Shown: piece by piece, positions 46,071-64,000 of the stretch
How positions within the stretch are numbered: the first letter of the stretch is position 1
Layout of the letters: every line of letters starts with the position of its first letter
Assembly: GCA_963576475.1 (NCBI GenBank)
Contig: OY754967.1
Coordinates: 22,159,914 to 22,223,913 of the forward strand
DNA length: 64,000 bases
Direction of reading: 5' to 3'
Origin: Molanna angustata
Lineage: Eukaryota > Arthropoda > Insecta > Trichoptera > Molannidae
Program-made: the position numbers and the translations under genes
The notes under the pieces: model-generated
Told to the model about the DNA's origin: nothing
Seen by the model: only the letters and a program-made list of their open reading frames with translations
Database searches by the model: none

Positions 46071-47380
46071 ACGGAAATCAATTGCTTTAATCTCAATAAT
46101 AGAGAAGCAAACAGAACACTTGAAGTGAACTTTGAAGGGGTGATCCTGAAGCATAGTAGGCTACACAAATATCTGGGGGTAACCTTTCTCGACCTATCAA
46201 TCATATACAATTATAATATGCAATCATCCCAAACACGAAAGCGCCGAAATATAAAAAGAGATAGACACTGGCTATGGCAGTGCAAATCCATAATTATCTA
46301 CACAGCGCCAATTTGAGAATGTGCCTAACCTACTGATATTGTGCTCAGTGGCCAAAGAATCATGGCCCTGAGGGTTTGCAGTGCATATAAGGCGGTGCCA
46401 ATAGACGTAGCGCTGGTACTGACAAACCTGGTTACCAGCTAAGAAATAGACTATTTCGAAGAAATATACCTGTCACTCTCGAAAGCGGAAAGTAATGCGT
46501 CAATGAAGGTGTGGTAGCATGTATGAAACTCTTCCACAAAGGACAGGGTGGACCCACCATCTCATTAAAGACGTAAGAGTGTGAGCGGAAGACCTTATGG
46601 CGAAGTCGGCTTCTATATGACTCAGTTCCTGACTGTGCATATCAGGGCCATTTAGTTGATTTCATATTGCTGAGTGAAACGACACTTGAGTACCTGAAGA
46701 CCCATAACAGTAACATATTATACCTCTGACAAGCAGTGCTGTGATAATAATCTAACCTTGACAAGCAATACTCTACAAAGATTTTGATGTACCTTGTTAT
46801 GCCCGAAAAAAATAATGCCGAAAAACAATGATTTTTATTTTGTTCCACGGCAACATTTCGGAAAACAGCTAGCGCTCGTTGCGGGCGAGCAACGAAACTT
46901 GCAGCTAGCAGCTAGCACGCGCTATGGCACGCGTTCTCTTGGCATTCGACGCTGGTGGACGACGGACGGTTTGGTGTGACGCCGTCATCGGTCGACATGT
47001 GCTCCCGATGGCGGCCATATTTTCTTCGACGCAGGAGCTCCTTTTGACAGGACCCGTCACGCGCATGGACGCTGATGGTGCCCCAGAACCAAGATGAGGG
47101 CATCAACAGGACAGGAGGTTGGAGGCAGAGCGCAGTGTGGGGCCACCGCGTAGGGAACGCGGCGGCTCGCAGATTGGACCACGAGGGGCAATCCGTGTCG
47201 TCTGGGGCGTCGGTTCGCCTCCGGTGAGGCCCCAGCTGGTATGCCACCTCTGTGTGTTTGACAGTTCGTTTCGATAAATGCCACGTGTTTCTGTTTTATT
47301 TGTTGTCTGTTGTTTTGTTTTTTTTTTTATTATTTTATCGCCATGGACCATTTGTGAACATTATAAATAAAAAAGCGCCG
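46071..47380 (+). pseudogene. Decayed R1-clade-like LINE, 3' part
   Basis: Across frameshifts and stops the plus strand gives HKYLGVTF, YTAPI, RIMALRVCSAYKAVPIDVALVLT, and a GRPYGEVGFYMTQFLT-like phrase (near 46585-46635), the C-terminal order of R1-type RTs. From 46855 a distinctly GC-rich segment (about 400 bp) with ORFs in several frames looks like the rest of the ORF or 3' UTR, ending near AAATAAAAAAGCGCC. It is 5'-truncated and dead. The clade is inferred from the VCSAYKAVP.DVALVL region. Confidence 0.75.
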
Positions 47381-55754
<8,374 letters not shown>

Positions 55755-57100
55755 CGCCTGTCTTTCTTCATCATCCATAATACTATTCACTTCCAATCTT
55801 TCTACTTCATCCCCATAGCACAAATATTATTTTGGTTTTATTGAGATTAGTGCGCTATCTATTGTAGCGTACATAAAGGGTTGCCTCATATTAAAATATG
55901 AAAAACAACTTAAAATGTAAATATGTTTATAAATTATTTTATGTGGGATGAAGTAAGAAAAATGTATTTTGCAGATTAATAACATTTAAACAATTGCATT
56001 TGAAGGTAACCCTTGGAGGTAATTTTATGAACAGAAACTGAACTTATAATGTTTAAGCATATTTGATAAAAGAATATATTTTTTTATTCCTTCCGTATAC
56101 AAAATCCACATGAATTATATTTTAACCTACAATTACATACATATTTTATATGTTCTATTTTATGATCATTTAAATTTTCTGTAATCTATAAACCGTAAGA
56201 TACATTTATAAGCATTAGAGTGATATTTTGTTATTCATACAAACATAAGTTTTTTTTATACTTCTGTTTTTATCTAATTAATATATTATTTTATAATATA
56301 GAATCGATGAATACATTAGACTGATAGGAGAGAATTTTTATTTAGATACAAAACATCTATTTATACTTAATTTATGTTATTCCATCCATTGTACATTATT
56401 TCCTTGTAAAGTTTGCAAATAGATGAATAGATGAATTTTGAATGAATGACAAATAAAATAGCAAGAAAAGAATAAAATTATTTTCATACATATTCAAATA
56501 AATAATTCTTACTTTATACCAATCTTCTAAATCTTCTTAAAAATCTTGCCATCATAATTTATATATTATTCACTTCATTGTTATTATTATGTTTTATTTT
56601 ACAATCCAAAATTTGTTTTTGCGAAATATTTATTTTATAGAAATCAAGGTGTAAGTATATACTTGTTTCATAAACACATTAAATTTTTATATAAAAAACA
56701 AAATATTAAACCCCCAATTAAGTGTACTTGTAAATTTTATAATTTATTTGGTTCCTTTTCATTGTAGACTTTCACTACTCTTTATAAATGTCTAATATAC
56801 TCATCTTTTTTGAGGCTTTTAAATTACTTTAATAATACCCAACGAAATTATATTTGTGTGTGCCTACCCTATTATTTAAATTGGCTGAAATGACTAGAAA
56901 TGTTGTGGAAGACTCATATCAAATGTTATTTTGTGCAAATGTTAAAATATAGTGTCAAACACAATATGTATTATATTGATGTCTTAATATTCTGTTCTGT
57001 TTAAATTTGATATGATATTATGTTATATTTTTCAATTTACAATAGTATCAATGTTGCATGTCAATTTAACTCATGAAATGAATTTATTGAATAAAACATT
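55755..57100 (+). other. TRAM 3' UTR and downstream DNA
   Basis: Candidate poly(A) signals AATAAA lie at 56452-56457 and 57090-57095. The stretch is free of recognisable repeats, consistent with a long 3' UTR, but no experimental end can be inferred. Confidence 0.5.
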
Positions 57101-57499
57101 TTTTTATAATATATCACTTATTTATTTAGTCTGCCTTCTGTCATTTTATTGATTTAGTAATAATTTTGTATTTCAATGATCTTAATGTTATTTGATGAGA
57201 TGTTTTATTAACTGATAAGCATTTGTGTAAACAATCTCTTGGTTCTTTACCACATTCTTTTTAAACATATTATAAAGTTTTTTTTTATATTGAAGAGTAG
57301 TATGATCATTTCCATCAGGGTGGGATGTTTGAAATGGTCTAGTCACTAGTGTCTGACCCATGAAGGTATGAAACTAGTCTGACCAAACTTTCGGCTTAAT
57401 TTTACAATTTACTATTGGCAATTAAAAACTGAATAAATTGTATGAGCGCACCCGAGTTTGGCTAAATTATATGTTTAAATAGTTAAACCATATTGTTAG

Positions 57500-57700
57500 A
57501 CATATATGGAGAGCCCTATGTAATCAGTTCCATCAAGGTGTGGATGTCTAAGATGGGCTGGTGACATAATCAGAATGAATGATGGCAACGCCTCACACTC
57601 TTCACACCTCAAGGACATTGTAACAATTCTGCAAATCAGAAACTGGAAAACCTTTTATAAGGTTATGCAACTGTGGGATATGCCGTGATGGTATGAATTG
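57500..57700 (+). mobile_element. Decayed RTE-like LINE end
   Basis: GATGGGCTGGTGACATAATC then AGAATGAATGATGGCAACG corresponds to the RWAGHIIRMNDGN-type C-terminal phrase. It ends with GGGATATGCCGTGATGGTAT, the inverse of the ACCATCACGGCAT repeat start, tying the two together. Confidence 0.5.
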
Positions 57701-57956
57701 ATAAATTGAAACCTTTGACTTCAGATGAAGATTGCGCAACTAGGGCCAAACGTTCTGCTTCTGCCAAAATCTGGCCTTTTGGTCTGTCACATACTCAAAA
57801 TGGGCGATGACAAGACAGTAATACACCTCACACTCCATACCGCATGGACGAAGAATACCAACGGCCTTACTCTCCCCTCTGCCAATACGATCCGATTGGC
57901 TGAAACCTGCTCCTTACTCTCCACTGCAAATCAAATCCCAATCCAATAATAGTCAA
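57701..57956. other. Unassigned, relatively GC-rich DNA
   Basis: An open frame of 74 codons (57725-57949) has no recognisable domain or splice context. It may be a repeat. Confidence 0.35.
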
Positions 57957-58197
57957 TAATTTGAATATATGCAGGCTACAGGTAGGTAAGTTGTAAATGA
58001 AAATTTTTGTAATTGAGATTGGATTCGAGTTTCAAAAGTAAGGTTACATACTGTCCTTTGTAACGTAGAATAATGCAGTAGGTAGGTATGTTTTAATGCT
58101 AGTGTAATTTGAATATATGCAGATGACAGGTAGTTCTAAATGAATATTTGAAATTGGGATCGAAATCGAGTTTCAAGAGTAAGGCTATATAGAAAGG
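57957..58197. repeat. Two diverged copies of a 95-bp repeat
   Basis: 57957-58050 and 58108-58197 both run from AATTTGAATATATGCAG through ACAGGTAG to CGAGTTTCAA(A/G)AGTAAGG. Confidence 0.75.
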
Positions 58198-58244
58198 CCC
58201 CAACTGTGAAGGGTGGACTGAAATTTACAATCTACTAATGCCAT

Positions 58245-58320
58245 AAAACAGTGGTCTTCAACCTTATCCATGGACGGGTGAAAATGAGAAAAATATTTCA
58301 CAGACCAATCAACCATATAC
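58245..58320 (+). mobile_element. hAT-type end fragment
   Basis: CAGTGGTCTTCAACCTTATC then ATGGACGGGTGAAAA resembles one terminus of hAT-family MITEs; no matching opposite end was found nearby. Confidence 0.4.
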
Positions 58321-58396
58321 ATACATGTCTCGACCATTAGAAAGTGACTGACGCATTTAATGATTTATTAGAAATTCTTTAATTGCTTGTATATAT

Positions 58397-58641
58397 CGTC
58401 CCTCCTATGGCAAACTAGCGAATCTGCAAAAAAGAAATTTTACAGGAGAGCAAAAACAAACTTTGACACTCTATGTAAAATCCATTTCATAACGCAGTTA
58501 ACGTTTTTTCTAAGCTTAATGGAAGATGTTACAGATTCAATACTTTGCCAGAGTGTATCTATTGTGAAAATGATTAAAATGACACCAAAAACGCATTTTC
58601 ATCAAAAATTTTAGTTTCGCGAGTTTGCCATAGGCGGGACG
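58397..58641. mobile_element. TIR MITE of 245 bp
   Basis: The left end CGTCCCTCCTATGGCAAACT is the inverse of the right end AGTTTGCCATAGGCGGGACG (one mismatch), flanked on both sides by ATAT, a possible target duplication or local AT. Confidence 0.8.
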
Positions 58642-58785
58642 ATATGCTTCCCTTTCGCAATCATTTAATGTAAACCCCTATTTCTCTGAGATCTAATGGA
58701 ATTCTGTTTTTACTCTTCTTTTCAACAGTAAATATATTATGATCTAAATTGTACAGCACAAATCCGCCTCTATTGGTGGCTGCTT

Positions 58786-58949
<164 letters not shown>

Positions 58950-59003
58950 ATATGTTATAAAAAATATAAAAATACTTGGTAATTGTTCTATTGTGTTTAT
59001 TTG

Positions 59004-59044
59004 ATTATTGACGCGTTTCGTGCAAAGCACATCGTCAGAATAAT
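59004..59044 (-). ncRNA. Hammerhead-ribozyme-like motif, mirror copy
   Basis: This is the exact inverse of 59092-59132, in the left arm of the palindrome. Confidence 0.5.
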
Positions 59045-59091
59045 GCTCTACAAGACTGAGACTAGTTTCTCTAGTCTCAGTCTTGTAGAGC

Positions 59092-59132
59092 ATTATTCTG
59101 ACGATGTGCTTTGCACGAAACGCGTCAATAAT
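59092..59132 (+). ncRNA. Hammerhead-ribozyme-like motif
   Basis: In order: ATTATT (stem I), CTGACGA, one extra T, stem II GTGC-TTT-GCAC, GAAA, self-complementary CGCG as a 2-bp stem III, TC (cleavage UH), AATAAT pairing with the first strand of stem I. All conserved core bases (CUGANGA, GAAA, UH) are present; the only departure is the extra base at the foot of stem II, which also occurs in the copy at 23014. Very short stem III is known for hammerheads of Penelope-like elements, which may work as dimers. Confidence 0.55.
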
Positions 59133-59236
59133 CAAATAAACACAATAGAACAATTACCAAGTATTTTTATATTTTTTATAACATATCAACGTACAATGGA
59201 GTTCTATCAAGAATTGTCGATCGACAAACTAAACTT

Positions 59237-59237
<1 letters not shown>

Positions 59238-59282
<45 letters not shown>

Positions 59283-59298
59283 ATTATTATTATTATTT
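59238..59298. repeat. (TA)n then (ATT)n microsatellite
   Basis: About 40 bp of AT repeats continue into ATT repeats. Confidence 0.95.
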
Positions 59299-59555
59299 AT
59301 TTTTCACACCTTTATCACAAAGACTATTATGAAGATTACTGCTGCCCAACTAGGTAACCCTGTTCTAGGGCTAGCAGTTTACAATTTTACCAAGCCAAAA
59401 TATTTGACATTTTGGTTATACATAGTTACATAGAGCGGACACCAGACATCAGAACACAGTAAATTACAATATTACATAGTTACCAATATCTTAAACACAA
59501 AAGTATAAACTGATACAGTAAATTTTGATATGTATTCTAGAAACAATATTAGAAT

Positions 59556-59719
<164 letters not shown>

Positions 59720-59872
59720 CATAAGTACATGTCTTATGATTATACTGATTTATGACAGATTGGAAATAAGTGAAAAAACATTTTAACTATTTAATAAATA
59801 CAACCAAGTCAAAATTAGAGAAATATATAGACCTAGTTCAAAGGATTTTAATATAATATTACTAAAAATTGG

Positions 59873-60380
59873 GGGGGGAATCAAAGATTGGGAATAATGA
59901 TAGCCTAGGACTATTACAGACTGAAAAGATCTTGGATAAAATGGATATGTACGAAGAATTATTAAATAAACTGGAACGATTACAGAATGTCTGTATACGG
60001 TTCATTTGCAATCTAAAAAAATATGACCATGTTTCGACTAGTAAAAATATACTTCGTTTGCCAAAGATACGAGATCGTCGTAACATTCACATACTGTCAT
60101 TACTTTGTAAGATTATTTATCTATTCACCACAGTATCTAAAAAATAACGTCGTTTTCTTGTTAAGTCACGGCCTACCCCTTCGATCTGCTGAAGATACTA
60201 CATTAGCCATCACCATTCACATTACAGAAGTTTTCAGCTCTTCTTTTCAAGTACAATCAGCTAGACTATGGAATGGTCTAAGTGATGAAGTAACATCATC
60301 TCAATCTATTTAAATATTTAAAGGTAAACTAAAAAACTTTATCTGTCAAATAGTTCCTGAATTCCTTCTATATCCTTCGG
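59873..60380 (+). pseudogene. Decayed LINE, C-terminal part
   Basis: The plus frames give LLNKLERLQNVCIRFICNL, LPKIRDRRNIHILSLLCKII, a stop at 60145, then after a frameshift SHGLPLRS.. and FQVQSARLWNGLSDEV. This is the usual C-terminal order (RLQN..R.I, RR..H.L, ARLWN.L) of CR1/Jockey-like RT proteins. It is dead. Confidence 0.75.
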
Positions 60381-60411
60381 TAACCTCCTACTTTTCCTCA
60401 TTGCTACATAC

Positions 60412-60725
60412 ATACATACCATCACGCCGTTTCCCTATTTGGGGTAGGCAGAGAGAACCGAACGCCAGACTCTTCTATCTTGACATACCTGTTTTGCCTC
60501 ATTTACATTCATACATCGCGTCATACATGCTCTCCTATTGTTCTGACTTCGTATGTTCCCCTCTTTCAAAATCTCATTTATATGATCATGCCAGCTCTTT
60601 CTAGGTCGACCCTTACATCTCATTCCACTCTTTTCAGCCTTGTATACTTTCTTTGTCAGTCGTTCATCGTTCATTCTCTCTACATGTCCGAACCATCGCA
60701 AAGCATTTATCTTCATTCTACTCAA
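60412..60725 (-). pseudogene. RTE-like LINE C-terminal fragment (second subfamily)
   Basis: From 60725 the minus frame reads LRWFGHVERMNDERLTKKVY, GRPRKSWHDHINEILKEGNI, NNRRACMTRCMNVNEAKQVC and VWRSVLSAYPK, a very common insect LINE C-terminus. Residues are well kept to the end of the frame at 60435. It then runs into TACCCCAAATAGGGAAACGG and the (ATGT)n tail near 60405-60420. Truncated at its 5' side. Confidence 0.8.
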
Positions 60726-60883
60726 AATATCCCTTTCAATCTTACATTCTCTTCTGTGTTATTTTTATTATTCTTTTTTTTAACTCTCTTTTCTTTATTT
60801 TATTACTTCTCCTTTTATTTTTTATCAATTTATTTCTCACTAAATAAGTATTGCACCAATTCAACTTTAGAGACTTCACGTTG

Positions 60884-60965
60884 CTCGGGTTGGCTGGAAG
60901 AAATTGCCTTATGGCAATAAACCCGCTTTTGTAGACCTGTACATAAATTATATAAATAAATAAAT
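60884..60965 (+). repeat. LINE/SINE 3' tail
   Basis: GTTGGCTGGAAGAAATTGCC, TTATGGCAATAAACCCGC, then TGTACATAAATTATATAAAT and an (AAAT)n tail. It is the reference copy for the tail fragments elsewhere in the window. Confidence 0.6.
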
Positions 60966-62340
60966 TTTAAGAAAACACAATACTTTTGTTCAAACATTTA
61001 TTAAAATTTGATATTTGTCACTACTTGAGATATACCTTAATATAAATAATTATTTGAGATGACTGTTTTAAAAACAAAGCATCACCAACTATCATAAATA
61101 ATGTATGTATACATTCTATATCCATTTAAATAAATATATTATTTCTATAACTGATATTAGTCATGCAACATGTATTGTATAATAAGCACATATATGACAT
61201 GAAGCATTCAATCACATTTCTTTGTATATTATTTTTATTCATCTTAAGCAATAAATAACAAAATTGGATAAAAAAATAATTTAAAAAATATATTAGCATG
61301 TGTATAAACAGAATAGTAATTTAAAATTACTGTTTAAAAAATAGATTATCAAATTTCATTTTTTAATTTGAAATAGAATTGATATCAATTAAATTATATG
61401 TACATTACATTTTTTTAATAAATAAATGTTAAACTTCACTCATTTAAAATAATGAATAAATGATTTTGTGGTATTTATTATTATCACACATAAAAATAAT
61501 AAACCACATTGCGACTGTTATTGTCCTACTAGGTAAACAACCTATGCCAGGGTTATAGCATTAATAATAGCTATGTTTACTTTTTTACAAGAATCAATTG
61601 AAAAATTATAATAAAAAAAAACTTTCATGTACCCTTTGCAAAGATTATAAACATATGGTTTATAAGAATAAAAAATATATACTTAAGACTGGCTTTCAAA
61701 ATGTTTCAAATTATTTTTATGATTTACATTAAAGCAGCTCCTTCAATAGAGACATTATTCCTTCAATCCCTATTATACCCCCATGCTTCAATCATTATAT
61801 TTGTTTCTACGAGTTACTTATGTATATATTAACACATTTTTAGCAATATTACCACCAACTAATAATACTAATTCAAAATAGTTTCTAATGGATGTATTCT
61901 GTGCAAAAAAATACAACCATCAATATTGGATAAATAAAGATAAAATATTTTCTTTATTTTCATGATACAAGGTAAGTACATGATAAAATTGAGCAAATTA
62001 ACAAAGGAAATAATCACCAGTAATAATCATCATCCTTATTCCTCCAAGGATAATAAGGTAAACAAATGAGGTAATTAAAAGATCCTTTTACACAGATCTC
62101 AAAACAAAATTCCACTAATATATAATATTATTATTGACCAGCAAAAATAATCAATGTACTTATATTATACAACACTGTGAATGCAATTTTTTTTATCGAA
62201 AATAAGATAGTATAATATTTTAATGTGCATAATATATAAACTGAAATGTTTATTAAAAATACCAAATAAGATATTTAAAATGATTGGGTTAAAATAAAGT
62301 ATACAATGCTAACAGTTTGTAGCGATCCTACAAAGGATTT
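60966..62340. other. Very AT-rich intergenic DNA
   Basis: No gene or structured repeat recognised. Could contain the 3' UTR of a minus-strand gene beyond the window, but nothing shows this directly. Confidence 0.45.
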
Positions 62341-62359
62341 TTGCACATCACTAATTTGA

Positions 62360-62520
62360 AACGAAGAAACTTCGCTATACCTAGGGGTATATATTGGCCC
62401 CGCTCGCTCGCACACACTTTCAATCCAGTATCCTCAATCGAGAACGTCATCACTTTATCGTCTGCAGATTCGTATCCTGTGCGCGTCGTTTATCAAGTCT
62501 TTAGTTAAATTAAGTAAACT
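62360..62520 (+). promoter_or_regulatory. Possible promoter region
   Basis: An island of higher GC (GGCCCCGCTCGCTCGCACAC) follows a TATATA at 62388-62393, with a TCAAT at 62420 about 33 nt downstream. It could be the start of a plus-strand gene whose coding exons lie beyond 64000. Weak evidence. Confidence 0.25.
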
Positions 62521-64000
62521 GTATATTTATTTTCCGCAGTAAAACATATGGAAGTTATCTTATTGTCTTTAATTTCTGTTGTTGACTGCTAATTATATAT
62601 TTTCGCTTGTAATTTAATGTGGTATGGTTTGGCTTTGTAACATGCTTGTAGTAGTTATACCCAAGCCAATTAATTGGTTCGATCCAACTAATCGGGGCTT
62701 ATTATAGTAAGAAATGATAGTATATCTTCCTTATAGCATTTAAATTTCATACACCTATTAATTGGTTCAATTCCAATTAATTGGACTATCAATCAATCGA
62801 CTTAATAGCCGTATGCCATCCAAAAAATAATTTTGATCAATATTACATGTTCAGAAACAATTTTCTACAGGAGTGTTTTTTGTGACGAAATATAGTAGAC
62901 TAATTCAGTACACCTTGTAAAATGATATGCCACTTCTGTATATGCGAAGATGCAACAATGTTTTGCTAATGCAAGATAAAAATTGCATATTGTCTCAGTT
63001 TATTATCATGATTTGTCGGATTACAAGGTACTCCTCTTTCAAATATTCTGGACTACAAGGAGAGTTGGTGGCAGCACTCTATAATCCGACACTATCATGA
63101 AAAACGTGTGTCTGATTAATGCGAGTCCTCTATAATTTGTTTGAATTTAATGTCATATTGGTAATACTTATCATTACAATATTTAAAATAAGAATGTAAT
63201 AGAATCCATCATTTAATTATTTTTAATCATTCCTTAAAATAAAGATATTATTTTTAATAAACAATAAAAATGCAAATGCATTCTTGGGTAATATGAGGAG
63301 ATCATATATGCTCAATTGTTAATGATAAATCTCAATTTATATTTAAGATACAAAAGCCCTTCAAATGCCATAACTAGACATAGGAAAACAAAAAATTTAA
63401 TATGTTATCCGAGAATCATATATTTTTTGGTTAATAACTTTTATTATTAATTTATCCACTTTCAAATAATGCTTAAGAACCACTATTTTGCAGTCTAGTT
63501 GAGAGCAACAACTGACAAAACACATGATAATATTAATTTATTTATAAAAATATGCCAAAACAACTACATAATAAAGGCAAATAATAAACCAAACATTTGT
63601 TAAAAACACATAGATAATAATAATATAATAAACACAAACAAGAAAAATCCAGGAACTACAAAATTCATTCATTAATTATAAAAACTAGAACAAAAATTGC
63701 AAATAAAATGTAATAAAAAAAGCAATATAGCAAAATATGTTGAATGACATGATTTGTACCTAGTAGATACATAAAGGGAGGGATGTTATGGTATATAAAT
63801 ATTAGGGAAGGATGGAGACAATTCTGGAGAAGGCCAGAGTCCGCAGCGAACTTTAGCGCCAAGGATACATTGTTAAGATCTAAAAAAATATTGTTAAGAT
63901 CTCCAAATAAATAAATTTATGAATATTTTTTGTTATAATTATAGTAAAATATTTAGATTAAGGACTAGTACGATAATACAAATTAATTCATGTCATGATT
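62521..64000. other. AT-rich intergenic DNA
   Basis: CCAATTAATTGG palindromes lie near 62666-62800. A short LINE-like scrap is at 63770-63870 (GGAAGGATGGAGACAATTCT, AGAAGGCCAGAGTCCGC). No gene recognised. Confidence 0.4.

Noticed and set aside
46912..47350. Overlapping GC-rich open frames on the minus strand (75-111 codons).
   Set aside because: They lie antisense to the 3' end of the R1-like LINE and show no domain; the openness comes from GC content.
57725..57949. 74-codon open frame after the TRAM 3' region.
   Set aside because: No recognisable domain, promoter or splice context; probably repeat-derived.

Overview
The window is AT-rich animal DNA and almost certainly from an insect. Genes are split by introns with GT/AG borders. 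Two genes have a TATA box about 32 nt before a TCAGT-like initiator, as arthropods do. Secreted Gly/Ser/Pro-rich proteins and the repeat classes (RTE-, Jockey/CR1- and R1-like LINEs, Penelope-like remnants, tRNA-derived SINEs, foldback MITEs, hAT) also fit an insect. I cannot fix the order; Lepidoptera or Hemiptera are possible.

Four protein genes can be supported. (1) At 1-1358 (+) is the 3' end of a Ser/Gly/Asn-rich structural-type protein whose 5' part lies outside the window. (2) At 21967-24843 (+) is a two-exon gene for a 281-residue secreted Pro/Tyr- and Gly-rich protein with a clear core promoter. (3) At 38585-25876 (-) is a four-exon gene for a 162-residue secreted Ser-rich protein; genes 2 and 3 are convergent. 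(4) At 48124-55754 (+) is a complete eight-exon TRAM gene (translocating chain-associated membrane protein of the ER translocon, 383 aa). All exon phases were joined by hand and agree.

Most of the rest is transposable-element material. At 6536-11287 there is a complete two-ORF LINE with both ORFs open; it interrupts an older antisense RTE-like fragment whose halves lie on either side. A 1-kb TIR family occurs three times (1.4, 12.6 and 17.2 kb). Two tRNA-derived SINE families, several foldback MITEs, a 1,080-bp non-autonomous hAT element with an exact 8-bp target duplication inside a TRAM intron, a decayed R1-like LINE (46-47 kb) and other LINE pieces fill the gaps.

The observations most worth following are two hammerhead-ribozyme-like motifs. 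One is at 23014-23054, just after a Penelope-like coding tail. The other is at 59092-59132, inside an exact 119-bp-arm palindrome. Others are a perfectly homogeneous 20 x 30-bp array that is in frame inside a dead LINE, and a 22 x 50-bp array in which every unit carries a 3'-splice-site-like string. I see no CRISPR, operon or prokaryotic-type system, and no clearly new multi-gene system.
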